Shown here in pieces: positions 11,298-22,300 of a stretch of 64,000 nucleotides of DNA. The notes beneath the pieces were generated by a model, which saw nothing but the letters and a program-made list of their open reading frames with translations, searched no databases and was not told the origin of the DNA. Numbering within the stretch: the first letter of the stretch is position 1; the number at the start of each line of letters is the position of its first letter. This DNA is from Agarophyton chilense. Taxonomy: Eukaryota > Rhodophyta > Florideophyceae > Gracilariales > Gracilariaceae. Where the stretch lies: the NCBI GenBank assembly GCA_030374765.1, contig JARGXX010000003.1, positions 1,054,001-1,118,000 on the forward strand, given 5' to 3'. The position numbers were made by a program, and so were the translations under genes.

Positions 11298-12482
11298 ATG
11301 ACATTTCCCGATAGCGACGAAGCTATCACGCCCTCTGAGATCGCTCAAAACGCCCAGCTCTCTGCCCCCCCACAACCAATACAGACACAAAGTGCTTCAG
11401 CGTTGCCACCGCCGCTGCCTTCTCCCACATATGGATACGAACTCTACGCAACTGCTTCACCTCCTCTATTTCATTCAATTCAAAACAACCCCGCTCCCGT
11501 TCTGCGTCGTCTCCCGTCTAAACCGTCCCTTGCTAGGCGTGGGAGAGAAAATGCACGCATTGCTCGCTTTCGGGGCTCCATTGCGCGTGAAACAGCTGCA
11601 GCAAAGCGAGAGGCTTCCTTTACAGATCTCGAACTTTAGAGCTTCCTACAAGTACTCAAGGAGCATCTGCCCGTAACAGGCGACGAATGGGACGCTGTAA
11701 TACGTATTCATTTGTCTCGTTGACCAAACGAGTACCGGTCTACTAACTCCCTTTGGCGTAAGTTCGCAATGATCTATCGCAAAAAAGTTCCAACAGGCGA
11801 TCCAAAACTTTCGAGCTCTGTTTTGAATGCGAAACAAGTACGAGCTCAGATGACGGCGCGTATCGATATGGGGAAAGGCGAGAGCGGAGAGACAGATGGA
11901 TTTTTTTCAGAATTCCCTGACGAAGGAGGGACGCAGGCTGTAGAATGGTCAGATGCCGATGGAAGTGGGGAAGAAGACAATGGGCGCAGAGAGTCACAGC
12001 AGAGGGCGAGAACGCCCTCCACACCAGGTTCTTTCACACCAGGCCCTGCGTTTTCGATTATCCAAAAACGGAGAAAAAGAGGTAAAGGGGACGAAAACGC
12101 GGCTATTACAGAGCTTATTCAGTCATCTATCCTAAAGGAGCAGCAGTTCAGGGCTGCAGCGAGAGTGCGTTTTGAGCAAAAAAGGAAGGAAAACCGGTAA
12201 ATGATTTTGACGGACGACAGGCTTCGAGCGGAACGATGGGAGGACGATGAGAGGCGCAGACAGTACCAAGAGAAGCAAGCAAAGCTTCGGCGCGATGAGG
12301 ATAGGAAAGCAAGAGAGTCCTACATGCCAATGCTGCTGCTGGTACTAGCTCTTGGGGATTCGCGTCAGAGCCTCCCAGTTTCATTTGCCATTGTCGCTCC
12401 AAGGCAGCCAGCAGAACCGCAACCAATTGAGTCCCCGCCGGACACTTGTCATATGAAGTCTGAGAATCAAACAGAGAAATGA
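11298..12482 (+). pseudogene. Harbinger accessory (Myb/SANT-like) protein gene with three in-frame stops
   Basis: One reading frame runs from the ATG at 11,298 to 12,482 (394 codons) without a frameshift but with three stops: TAG at 11,637, TGA at about 11,721 and TAA at 12,198. The product is the DNA-binding partner of Harbinger transposases. A Pro/Gln-rich N-terminus is followed by a Myb/SANT-like region (TGDEWDAVIRIHLSR, then SLWRKFAMIYRKKVPTGDP), an acidic stretch, and a C-terminal helical region rich in Glu/Arg (DDERRRQYQEKQAKLRRDED) ending in a hydrophobic MPMLLLVLAL segment. The stops are the same in the right-arm copy, so they predate the duplication. It is convergent with the transposase gene, 12 bp away. 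Confidence 0.75.
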
Positions 12483-12494
12483 TCAGATGCGTTT

Positions 12495-13673
12495 TTATTG
12501 CAGAAACATGTTAGCCGCTTTACTAAAATGGGGCATGTAAAAGTGCAGGATCTGATTGAGACCGACTGTGCGTGTGCGCACATTGAACAGCAGCACACCA
12601 AGATGCAGTATGATTCTGCGCTCCCCTCGTTCCTCGTAGGCTAGCCGATCGCGAAAGCGTGGAAGCGACCCCTGCATGGCCCGCATTCCCCACTCTGAGC
12701 TGTGGTGAGCGGATGTGGCTTCTCGAGCACGCTGAACAACTCCTACCTCAGAAGAGTCCGGCACATTCTGAGATGACTTCAGTAAAAACGGGTAGTTTCC
12801 TCTGCAAAATGCAGAATAAACTACACAAGTTCCGCCGGTCTTCTCATAAACTTCCTCTGGTTTGCTGTATCTCGATCCCCACTCGGCAATAGCGGAGTCA
12901 AGTATGCTCCCAGGTGCGTTGATAGCGCACGCGATGATTTGTTCTTCTGGCGAAAAGACAAACACATTTGAAACATTATGGTCATGCTGCCATCCATTGT
13001 AGAACATTTTCTGAATCATGGCATTAGAGCTTTGTTGCAAGTAAAGTTTCAAGCCGTCTTCGACGGAAAAAACGTCTCCAAGAAGCGAATGCTGCCTCCT
13101 GATAGCTGCTTTAAACTGCTCAATCTTTGCCTCATCAGGCATTGCTATTATTGCAGCTTCCTCTACGGATAAGGTTTTCAATAGTAGTCGCCTACCAAAT
13201 CGAAGAAAGTTTGAAGCCACTGTCCCAGTTATGCCGAACAAACTACATAAAACAGAGATGGATCCTCTGGACCTATACCATCACAAAGTCATTGCCAAAC
13301 AGCGCGTGGCAGTAAGAGTCCGAGGTCGCCCTCGTCGGTTTTGCTGCCAGGGGATGCGGCGTATCATACCATGCTTGCTGTAGGGAGTATATGAATTGAA
13401 GTAGTTTTCAAATTGTCCCAGAAGATGGCGAAATGCGGCATGATCGAAATCGCAGAGAGTGATCAAGTACTGGTCACATTCTGAGCGAAAAAGGGTTTCA
13501 AATTCAGACGAAGAGGAATGCTGTAGCGCCTGTCGCTTGATTCGGCGATCGCGCCGTCTTCTACCCTCATTAGTTAGCTTTTGTTGAAAGGAAGGCTTTG
13601 TTTGTGCTCTTGAGTGATGAAGTAGGAATACAAGTTTCAGAGCCGTCATCGATGACCTGAGAAAACATTGCAT
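12495..13673 (-). pseudogene. PIF/Harbinger transposase, left-arm copy, one in-frame TGA
   Basis: A DDE_Tnp_4-type transposase read from the ATG at 13,673 to 12,495 in a single frame of 392 codons. It is broken only by a TGA at about 13,281, where the family has Trp (LAMTL-stop-WYRSRG). Domains in order: a basic N-terminus, the helical region with GRPRTLTATRCLAMTL, and the catalytic core. The first Asp is in the VEDGLKLYLQQ motif, the second in NAPGSILDS, and the Glu in SSEWGMRAMQGSLPRF. In the usually conserved DSAF motif the Asp is Tyr (VVYSAF). It cuts and joins at the element's terminal repeats, acting with the Myb-like partner encoded convergently. Translation might alternatively start at the ATG at 13,649. 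Confidence 0.85.
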
Positions 13674-13892
13674 TCACCGACGACGGCATCGGGGGCTCGT
13701 TCTATAAGCTTTGTACCGCGCGATAGTGATGCCTACGCAATTTGTGCGCTTGGCTTTTCTGGGCGAGTGCCTATTTTACTACACACCAACAGATTGCCGT
13801 TTATATGTTTGTGTACCGACACAATTTGTCATTTTAGGAAGCTCCCAATAGTGCCAGACAATGGTTTTGGGTCGGTTCGTTTTTAGTGTGGG

Positions 13893-13919
13893 CCACACTA
13901 TTGGCAGTGTTTACTTGTA
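13893..13919 (-). repeat. Harbinger right terminal inverted repeat
   Basis: Reverse complement starts TACAAGTAAACACTGCC and matches the left terminus except at two positions. It is followed by the CTG target duplication at 13,920-13,922. Confidence 0.9.
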
Positions 13920-13922
13920 CTG

Positions 13923-15097
13923 GTTGATGCCTTCTTTGGATTCATTCGTAATTTGGACTAGAAGTCACCCGGAAATGTCTAGCCTGTGCCAATAAAGTAA
14001 CCAACGATGTTGGGCAACAGGCAAAGAGAGTACGATTCGCGGCAGTACCGAGAGGGTAAATGGAGGGAGTGTCCGTAGATTGCACGCGCGAGCTTAAAAC
14101 CTACTGCAGAGCTCTACGAATCTCCAGGGCTGAGTGGGGAAGTAAGTGTTGTGGTTCTTTTTGCACGCCGGCGACTAGCGCCGGCGAGCAAACTGCATCA
14201 CAGCGTTTAATAAATGTCTCACAACGCTCCACAGGGCTACAACCACTGTGAGGTAAGAGATATATTTTGGTTATAACAAGAAACTTCCTTACAAACCTGG
14301 TTGTAGAGAACGAAGAGACGCTCTTACTCCATACTATATATCTGTAGCATTTACTCGTCCAACGCGCCGCTCGTCACCGGCAATCTGATTGCACAGATTG
14401 CTCGAGCAGCGCTGTCGAAAAATGGTGTTTGACAACACCTACACTGCGTCCGGGTTCGGTTGGCTAGTCAATCGCCGCAAACCGTTTTCTATTGTTTCAC
14501 TGCAAACTCTTCCAGCCCCGCTGTCGACAGCGCCCGGGGACCTTGTAGCCCCAAATTTGTGCTCTGAGTTTCGTTACGCGATACATTCGCAACGTCCCTA
14601 AAAAGATTGTGTCTTTGGCAATCCTCTCTCGCCGCCGCCCCGCCCCAGACGCGCGTTAGGCTAAAATTTTACGAAACTGTGCGCTTGTCCATGGCCCAAG
14701 CTTACTTCAAGGCATAAAGTGCAATACAGTAGCACTTGCCCCTGTTGCAAACTCCAATGGCGTACTCGCATGCAAACTTCATCATTGCAACCATCGGTTC
14801 TCTACTGTACTGTTTCGAGCACTCTTTAAGTATTTCTTTGTACCTGTTAGGCCCCGTAAATGACCTCCATAGTGCCTTTCATCTCTCCACTGCTCCATTT
14901 TCGAAACAACTCCCCTTCACCTTATTATTGTACGCAAAGCTCGCTATTTTCTCCACACACACACAGACATAAGCGCATCACCGCCTGCTTGCATCATCTT
15001 CTTTTATCTTCATACGCTGCATTTCAAATCATCTGTGGCCGGCTATCACTCACTCTTTTTGCAATTCCTCCGGCACCATCATCGTTTGCAAAACACC
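13923..15097. other. no gene seen; contains one perfect hairpin
   Basis: Non-coding arm sequence between the Harbinger element and the small secreted-peptide gene. At 14,166-14,186 a GC-rich hairpin has two identical self-complementary 8-mers (CGCCGGCG) separated by a 5-base loop. A 12-bp palindrome GCTGTCGACAGC lies near 14,521. The long open stretches at 14,389-14,601 and 14,860-15,177 have no recognisable content. The whole segment is repeated in the right arm. Confidence 0.4.
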
Positions 15098-15250
15098 ATG
15101 GCTTTCACACGTTCACGTTCACTGCTTTTGTTCCTGCTTCTCCTGAACTTTGTATATCTAATTCCATGCGAAGCTAACGATTCATTTCCTCACATTGATT
15201 ACAGTGACAGCTTGCTACCCTCGTACTATATCGCTTCGTATTCTAAGTAA
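15098..15250 (+). CDS. small predicted secreted peptide, left-arm copy
   Basis: A 50-codon frame with a good start context (CACCATGG). The peptide begins with a textbook signal sequence: MAFTRSRS, then a leucine-rich core LLLFLLLLNFVYLI, then PCEA as the likely cleavage site near residue 26. The mature part is about 24 residues, acidic and tyrosine-rich (DYSDSLLPSYYIASYSK), with no cysteines. An AATAAA signal follows 17 bases after the stop. I know no homologue. The identical peptide is encoded in the right arm. It could be an effector-like or wall peptide, or a chance frame; the combined start context, signal peptide and poly(A) signal favour a gene. Confidence 0.5.
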   Translation: MAFTRSRSLLLFLLLLNFVYLIPCEANDSFPHIDYSDSLLPSYYIASYSK

Positions 15251-15266
15251 TATTGGCAAAGTAAAA

Positions 15267-15272
15267 AATAAA
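15267..15272 (+). terminator. AATAAA poly(A) signal of the small peptide gene
   Basis: Canonical AATAAA 17 bases after the stop codon at 15,250. The mirror copy is at 28,317-28,322. Confidence 0.45.
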
Positions 15273-15671
15273 TTTGGACAACAACAATTCCATTTTTAAT
15301 ACGAAGCTATAGTGTTTTAAACTACCACACGACGGAATCTGACATACTTAACCAAAAAATAATTAAACCCCTTCCAGCTCACCCCACTCCCCCAACAACC
15401 AATCCTAGATCAAAAATTTATGTAAACTTCCACAACCATGTCCACTACTATATTCTCAATTACAATTCCTACTTCTGATATATGTTTCAAGCTCTAAATT
15501 AATTTTTCAAAAAAGAATTTTTATGTTCTGACGATTCTTTCAGAAAACTGATTTCGAGTGTCAGAATTTTGCAAGTCGGGTTCAGAATTTTGACGAACTG
15601 ACTTAAACCGATTTCAGCTTAAGTTTTGACATGATGATCTAAAAACCCAGCCCAATCTTACAGCGGCACGT

Positions 15672-17199
15672 TGAAAGATATTAATGCACTAGTGGAACCG
15701 CTTTGAATGCCTGACGTTGGGTCGGGAATATTTTGTTAAAATTTTATAGTCCATGTGGTTTGGGGATATCCCTTAAATCACTTTGCCAACCTTTTCGGCG
15801 TTTAATATTCTGAATGGCTAGCCGAGCAATTTTTTGTTGCTCTTCTAGCCTGCCTTTATTCAAATATCTAGTAAGTATCTAAAATTCATCCACTTTTACT
15901 CCGGAAAAAAGGCTTTTTAGATCTCTCAACCTTTTCTTCATTTCAAATGATTTTTTTCATAAACTGTAGCTGGATATTCTTTGGTAGTAAAGAAATATTA
16001 CTTGCAGAGGCTGCCAGAACATTTTCTGGAAATGATACTAGATCCAGATTCAGACATGACCCATCGATCGGGACATAGTATTCGAACGCAGAATCAATTT
16101 CTCCTACGGACCCTTCCGCAACGAAATAATACCGGCGAAATGAGTTCTCTCCGATTCCTTGCAAGATATTTGTCGCCAGGCCTTTTGGAAAGCGTTTCTC
16201 TCTTGTACCAGTTAAAAGGGGGTACATATGCTCTGCATATAAGCAAAGAAGCACACTTCGAAGTCTCTCAAGTATGTTTTTGAATTATCTTTTTGCGTCT
16301 CTACTTTTTTTATATGTCGTGTGATTTCTATCATTATACTCCCGTCATGTTTATCGGAAGCCCCTGCAATACAAAGCAAGTCCCGCATGCCTATCAAATG
16401 AGAAGTTTCTATTGATGTTGTCGTTGTTTTTCATCTTATGCTTCGTTCCCATCTCTTTCATTGCTCAAGTATGATTGACACATCTTAAACTCATTTCGAA
16501 GTTTTGCTGACTTTTGAAGCTTGCGCTTTATTGACTCACTTACAAAATCGTCATGGTCTCCTTCAAATTCTCTGGCCGCTTCCCAGTTTCCAGTCTTATG
16601 AACCATTATCATTCCCGTTACTCTACGAGTTGCCAGCTCCACCGCCAACTTATGTTTGGCGCACATAACGCCCTACAAGCTGATGAGGCAGTTAATTACC
16701 CGAGCCAACGTTGCAGCTTCCCGGGGTTTCCAAATCCCCGTCAAATGACGAGCTTCCACCCCCGCAGAGACCGTCGAATAATTGTAAAGGGCTTTGCGGA
16801 GCATATCTTGTCCCTCAAGACTGTCAACAGATACATATTGTTCAGGGAACGGTTTGCTAGCGAAAGCAATCGAGAACTTCTTGTTGGCCTTCTGTCCTTT
16901 CGAAATCAACGCCTTCCTCGTGAGGGTCTAAATCTTTTCGTCGTCTTCGTCGGGCTCTGACCCAGAGTCATATGCCAGAATCGACAACTACTCCTTCCAT
17001 CGATTGTTTGACGTCTACAAGAAAATCTGTCCTTTTTGATTTTTTCTTGGAATTGTTCCGCGACTCCTTCAATTCCTTAATGTCCTTGATTATAAACGCC
17101 TGCCCCCTCTCTAGTCTTTTCATGAAAAAGAAGCATTCTCTAGGTATCGCTGGGCTAGGCAGTAGTTTCTTCCTTTGAGTCAGAATCTGGAGCGGACTC
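15672..17199. other. spacer DNA left of element A, mostly non-coding
   Basis: Unique, AT-rich sequence that begins exactly where inverted-repeat homology stops. Several short minus-strand frames (17,225-16,968, 16,909-16,436, 16,397-16,212 and 16,254-15,943) lie in line as if they were parts of one decayed gene. None has a recognisable domain. The 17,225-16,968 piece is lysine-rich (KELKESRNNSKKKSKRTDF). No LTR matching the one at 27,004-27,889 was found here. Confidence 0.4.
16436..16909 (-). pseudogene. decayed unidentified gene
   Basis: Two minus-strand stretches (16,909-16,673 and 16,666-16,436) are in the same frame, separated by a single in-frame stop, giving about 157 codons without a frameshift. 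Sequence features: PEQYVSVDSLEGQDMLRKAL, then TGIWKPREAATLARVINC, then a charged segment EFEGDHDDFVSESIKRKLQK. I do not recognise the family. It has no clear ATG start, so it is probably an internal part of a larger, decayed gene or mobile-element protein. Confidence 0.3.
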
Positions 17200-17269
17200 G
17201 GACTTGTATTCATTCGAGAATTCACCCTCTTTGCCTTCCAGTGTGCATTTAGAACGCCTCAGGGTTTTT

Positions 17270-18994
17270 GATCCGAGACGGTTACAACCACACTCGGGGC
17301 CATCGGCCTCCGCGCCGGCGGACAACGAAGCTCCCCAGCAGGGTGGATATTTCTCCGGTTTGGACGCGGCTCCGTCAGGTACCGAACCTTCCGCCTTGGC
17401 GAGCAACCGACATCCTCAGGAGGATTTGGACATTAACGCGGTGGCGTGGAACTCCGCTCATGCGATGCCCTTGGTAGCAAACTCCAGAGGTTGGATATCA
17501 AACGAATCCTTTCGAAGGTGGAGTCCCCTTACCGATCCGGTGATATATTCCCGCGCTCCGTGGTTCCATCCGACAGCGGTTCGCGACGATGAGCTCATCG
17601 ACTCCTACGTGGAGGACGGCTTATTGCCGGGTGGCCTACCTGTCGAGGTTGTACGTTCTCCCGATTGGAGGGCGCGGGTAGCCATAGAGCCTCAGTATCT
17701 ATACCGCGGTCGCGGGGAGTCCCTGGACAAGGCGCGCGCAGCGATGGCGGCCCTGGCCTACCAGCGATTGGGGAGTTCACGCTTTGACCATCTGGTTCCC
17801 CCGGAGTACGGGTTCGATGTCGCCTATTACCGCACGTACGGTGAGGTCTCCTACGGGGATAACCTGGCAGCCTTTCCCGAAGCCGAGTTCCGCGGACCGG
17901 GTTTTCCTCTCCGAGAAGATATGCTCCAATGGAGTCGTCCCATCCTTCGGGCTGAATTCAGGTACCTTCAACGGCAGTTTACCCAGTATGGGTTCGATTG
18001 ACGCGTGCGCTTCGAGCGCCGCTCGCGCTCCCGTTTCGGGTTCCTTGTCACGTATCCTCACGTGGAACTGGAGCGTATCCGTAACACGGCGAAGGTTGGG
18101 CGATTCGTGCCCCTTCCAGCTTGGTGGAGTAAGGTCGAGGTCCCCCGAGGGTGCTTTGCTGAACTGCCCCCGTGCCTCTACTATATCGGGTCTCGTTTGA
18201 TGCATGACCCGAACTCGGGATACTGGGCCCTCGTTGCAGCCGAGTGGGCAGCCCGCGTAGCGGCGCACCTCCTCTGGGATGCTCATGACCATTTCCGTAT
18301 CTGTTATATTCCTCCGATGCTACGGACCATCATGCGTCAGATCGACCTTGTCCCAGCGTTGGGTTCGGCCAGCAGCGTGCAGGACCTGTATCCAATCTTG
18401 GACGTGATCGAGAACACCCAATGGGATCGAGTTCCAGTGGAAAATCAGCCCGCAGGGGAAGGATCCGCGCGAGACAAGTCTCCTGGCCGGTACGATCTGG
18501 GCTCCGGTAACTGGGTCTATTACAATCCCTTCGAAGGGGTTCGCATCAGCGCGGCGCAAGCACGGGCGCTGATTGACTCGCCTCGACCGATGCCGGTGGG
18601 ACACCCGACGGGGTTCATTTATACCGACGATTACGCGTACGAGCCTCCAGTAGACCTGGACGATCCAGCGTTGGATAACGACATGCCAGCTCCTAGTGGA
18701 GTACTCCCTGTGGAGCCATCTGCACCCTTCCAACCAGTGGGAACGACCTCAGCTGCGGCGGCGAATGCATCCGGTGGCGGTCCATCTGCTCCCCCCGGGT
18801 GGGGTGTGAACACCCTTGCGCAGGCGCCGGTTGCCACTCCGCAAGCGGATAGTGTGCGACAAGGCCTCGTGAACGCGGGCATTCCGATTCCCCAGGGTAT
18901 GACGGATGTGAGCCAGATGTTGGCTTTCGCCTCGGCGTACCATCAGGGTCAGAATCCCAACGGTGGGGCGGGTCCCTCCTCGGGCTTTCCGTAG
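17270..18994 (+). other. element A antisense ORF region
   Basis: A plus-strand reading region, convergent with element A's gag-pol, encoding a protein recognisably related to the 550-residue minus-strand product of element B (45,836-44,184). Shared blocks include FHPTAVRDDELIDSY, the FDVxxYRTxGExSY motif, RPILRxEFRY, a GRFVPLPAWWS segment, GCFAELPP, and DPNSGYWALVxxxWAxRVAAxxL. The family is unknown to me. It is tryptophan-, arginine- and proline-rich without membrane segments, and ends in an acidic, proline-rich tail. The region is broken and its beginning lies at or beyond the element's unresolved left edge. Confidence 0.7.
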
Positions 18995-19039
18995 TTCCGC
19001 CTTCGGGCAATTGTAGAGTCCATAGCTTGGCGACAATAG

Positions 19040-19215
19040 TAAACTTCTGATATTTGCATAACTTCTTTTCTTCTTCCTTCCTAGGATCTTAACTTCTACT
19101 TCATCTTCTTCATTCCTTCTTAGGATCTTCTTCATCTTCGTCTTCATCTTCTTCCCTTCCTAGGGTCCAATCTTCTTCTTAATCTTCTTCTCCACTTCGT
19201 GGGTCTTCTTTTCCT
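19040..19215. repeat. CTT/pyrimidine-rich tract between convergent ORFs
   Basis: A low-complexity stretch dominated by CTTCTT and CCTAGGATCTT-like units on the plus strand. It lies between the end of the antisense ORF (18,994) and the chromodomain end of pol (19,396), where the 3' ends of the two opposing transcripts would meet. Confidence 0.6.
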
Positions 19216-19395
19216 TTTTCATCATAAACTGTCTCGATAACCGGTGCTGTGTTCCCCGGTTAACGGCGCTAGGCCGAGGGCCAGTAGACATTCCCTCTCA
19301 ATACGTGTTCTTCGGGATACTCTCCTCAATTCCTCTTCAGAGGTCCAACATCTTCCTCACTTCGAGGTCCCATCCACACCAGTTCCCGTGGTGGC

Positions 19396-22300
19396 TTACC
19401 CGACTTGGGCATGATCCAGACTTGGAGGCAAGGCTACCCGAGCGCGTCGGTGATAGGATGAAACCTTAGACCTCGGAAGGTGCTCAATGGGTTCCACTGT
19501 ATCCTCATCAGGCGAGAATCCGTACCATCGGACTTGGTAGCAAACTTCTCCCTCGGGGGTGTAGATGTGACGCACGATGCGATCGATAACGAATTCCTGC
19601 GGGTACACTTTTCCCTGTTCGGGCTTCTCTTCTATCTTGGAACGCTCTAGTTCCCTTGAGGGTGTCAACGTAGGGTTTAGACAAACCCCGGTGGGTTCTT
19701 TTCCGTGTTGCGAGCGGGTCTCAGCAATTCGTCCAAACGGCGCCGAGTGGCCTGTGGGCTACGTTGTAACTTCCGTCTACGGAGTCTAAACGGCCCAGTT
19801 TTGAGTTTTTCTTAAAGCTGAGATCTTCCCGATAACAACAGTGTTCTTAGATTCCGTGACGGTTGAGAAACCGTGACGCGGTAGCGTCTCCAATCTCAGG
19901 GGGGTAAGACTTCAACTTCAACCCGAGCTACGGGGACGAAGGTTGCTCCCGTGCAACGCGCCGTGCGACGGAGGCGGTTTTCGCGACGGTTGGTCGTCAG
20001 AGCCTTTTGATTGGCTCGGTGCTATTCGACGTGTGCCACACAAATGCGCGGGCGCCCCGTGTGGGGTGACCGTTCCTTGTGCGGGAAAATCGGCCTATGC
20101 GGATGTGAGGTGGCGCTTTCGACACGCGCTAGCACTCTCCTGAGCTGTCCCCGACGGGTCTCACTCATTTCTTTTCCATTCCTGAGGGTTCCATTGTCTC
20201 CATAGAAGTTCCTATTCCCATTTCATAACGGAGAGCCAAATTTGGTCAACCTCGTCGTCGAGATCTTCCCCGTGCGGGTCCGCTGACACAGCTCGTTCCC
20301 GAGAAAGCGGGGTTTGAGTGTGCGAAACCTCAGTGTCTCGTCCGCGGCGGCGGGTGATCGTCGGCTCTGTAGGCGTTCCGGGTGCGGAGTTCTCCACATG
20401 ACTCTCCCTAGGCGGGTTTTCGTCATCTTTTCTGACGTCGTGCTCGGCTGGGTCGGCGGTGATGTCGCTACCCATACGCTGGGGTTGTGACTTCTCTGTC
20501 GCCGGCTCGGTCGGGCTCGCCGTCTCACTGTGAGAACTAGATTCCCTGTTAGGGCGACTGGCTGACGCCGAAACATCGTCCTGCGAAGGAACTAAGTCCT
20601 CCTCCCCCTCCTTAGGCGGAGAGCCAGGAGGCTTGATTACCTCCGGTGGGGGAGTAACTCTGTAAGAGTTCGTTGACTGGGCCGTTGAGGGAGCGGGCCC
20701 AGGTTCGGGAGTATCCGAAGTTTCCGGTAGGTCGGTTAAACCACGTTCCGGGTGCGGAAGTATAACGAGGCGGGTGTTTGAATCTCCGCCTGACGGGTTA
20801 ACTTCCGTTGAATCATCCCCTGTGGAGGGCGTTGGTGCCGACATCACTTCCACATTTGGGTTGGGCGCTCGTGTGATGCGGTCCCTGGAGATCCGTTCGT
20901 GGCGGTTAGCGATATCCAATACCACCATGTCCGGGTCTACAGAAACCACACGATATGGTCCGTCCACAATTGGCGAAAGCTTGTGCCTACGTTCCTTTTC
21001 AGGATTGTAGTATTCCTTTCGAAGGAAGACGAAGTCGTCGGGCTCCACCTGAGGTAGAGGTTTGCGAACCCGATTGTCAAAGTCCTTCTTGTAGGCGCGT
21101 TGAGCTTTGTCCATTGCTTTCCGGGCTATCGGCACCATCTTCTTAAGCCACTCCTTCCAGGCTTTTCGGTACAATCCCGGGGACGGGTACGTCGACAGCG
21201 TCGGTTGAGCCTCGATGGCGACCGGCGGCGGTGTCCTCGACAGTACCAGTTCGAATGGGGATAACGATGTAACCCGATGTACCTGGGTGTTGTATGCATA
21301 CGTGATAGCGTCTGTGTACAAGTCCCAATTTTTGGGGTGATCCGCAACATACGATCTCAAAGCGTTGAGTATCGTGCGGTTAAACCTCTCCACCTGGCCA
21401 TTCCCCTGAGGGTGATACGTAGTAACAAATAAATTCCTTACATCAAAGATTCGACATACACCCTGAAAGAACTTTGATGCGAATTGCCCCCGGTTGTCGG
21501 ATAACAACTGCACCGGCGGTCTATATACGAACACCCAATGGGTCACGAACGCTTGCGCGACGGTAGCGGCGGTGATCCGCTTCAGCGGCACAGTTCTCGT
21601 TAGCTTAGAGAATCTGTCAGAAATGACAAGCAGATACCGATGACCTCGGGGCGTCCTGATAAACTCCCCTAGGATGTCTATGACCACGAATTCGAGTGGA
21701 GCCCGTGCCGGGAACAGCGTCAACTTCTTAGAGTGCTTCCGAAGTTTGACGTCATTCTTGGCGCAATTGGCGCAGGCCCGTCTGACGGCGTAACAATCGA
21801 ATGCCATTGCCGGCCAGTAAAAGTCCCTTCTCAACGTGAGGTACAGTTTTCTTCCCCCGGGGTGGGCGCCAACCTTCACATAGTGAGTGAGGTGTAATAC
21901 CCTCTGTTGTAGGGTGTGCGGCACCACTATCCTCGGGTGAGGTCCAACGGTCCTGATTAGGTAACCCTGATCGTCGTCCTCGAAAGGTAACTGAAATCCT
22001 CCGTTGAGGCGAGCCCGAATCCGTGTACAGAATGGGTCGAGCTGTTGCTCGCGTATCATCTCCTCTGAAGAGATAGGTATAAAAGAGCCGGTCAGCGAAT
22101 CCAGACTCTCGTTGACGAGTATATCGTCACAAACATCATCCGTCAGCGGTTGAGCTCCTCCCTCGAGGTCCGATACCATAAAACATGGGATGTCATCGTC
22201 CTCGTAGGGTTCCGTTTCCGCTGTGGTTCCCAAGCGGGATAGTGCATCAGCCTGAGTGTTCAGCTTCCCTTTCTTGTACAGGATCTAAAAGTCGAATTCT

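Larger units (their letters stand above)
9987..13919. mobile_element. PIF/Harbinger DNA transposon, left-arm copy
   Basis: A complete 3,933-bp PIF/Harbinger element. It has terminal inverted repeats of about 27 bp beginning TACAAGTA, with two mismatches between ends, and a 3-bp target duplication CTG at 9,984-9,986 and 13,920-13,922. It carries the family's two genes in convergent orientation: a Myb/SANT-like accessory protein (plus, 11,298-12,482) and the transposase (minus, 13,673-12,495). Sub-terminal copies of a GTGTGG/CCACAC motif crowd both ends. A fragment of an unrelated DDE transposase lies inside the 5' third. Both genes have in-frame stops but keep their reading frames, so the element is recently inactivated or needs a helper. 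Confidence 0.9.
5117..15671 (+). repeat. left arm of giant inverted repeat
   Basis: This block is the reverse complement of 27,918-55,274 once the 16.75-kb insertion there is removed. Paired positions sum to 43,589 from 13.9 to 15.67 kb, 43,554 from 12.98 to 13.8 kb, 60,308 from about 9.6 to 12.97 kb, 60,307 from 5.7 to 9.5 kb and 60,393 below that. So only a few indels (35, 1 and 86 bp, and a 3-bp one near the outer end) separate arms of about 10.6 kb. Most reading frames are identical or differ at a single residue. The outermost 200 bp and the 13.28-13.87 kb segment are more diverged. The outer edge is fuzzy by a few bases; the inner edge at 15,671 is sharp. Confidence 0.95.

Noticed and set aside
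11298-12482. Stop-codon reassignment as an explanation of the Harbinger stops
   Set aside because: All three stop codons occur in-frame there, while the host genes are clean frames ending at normal stops.
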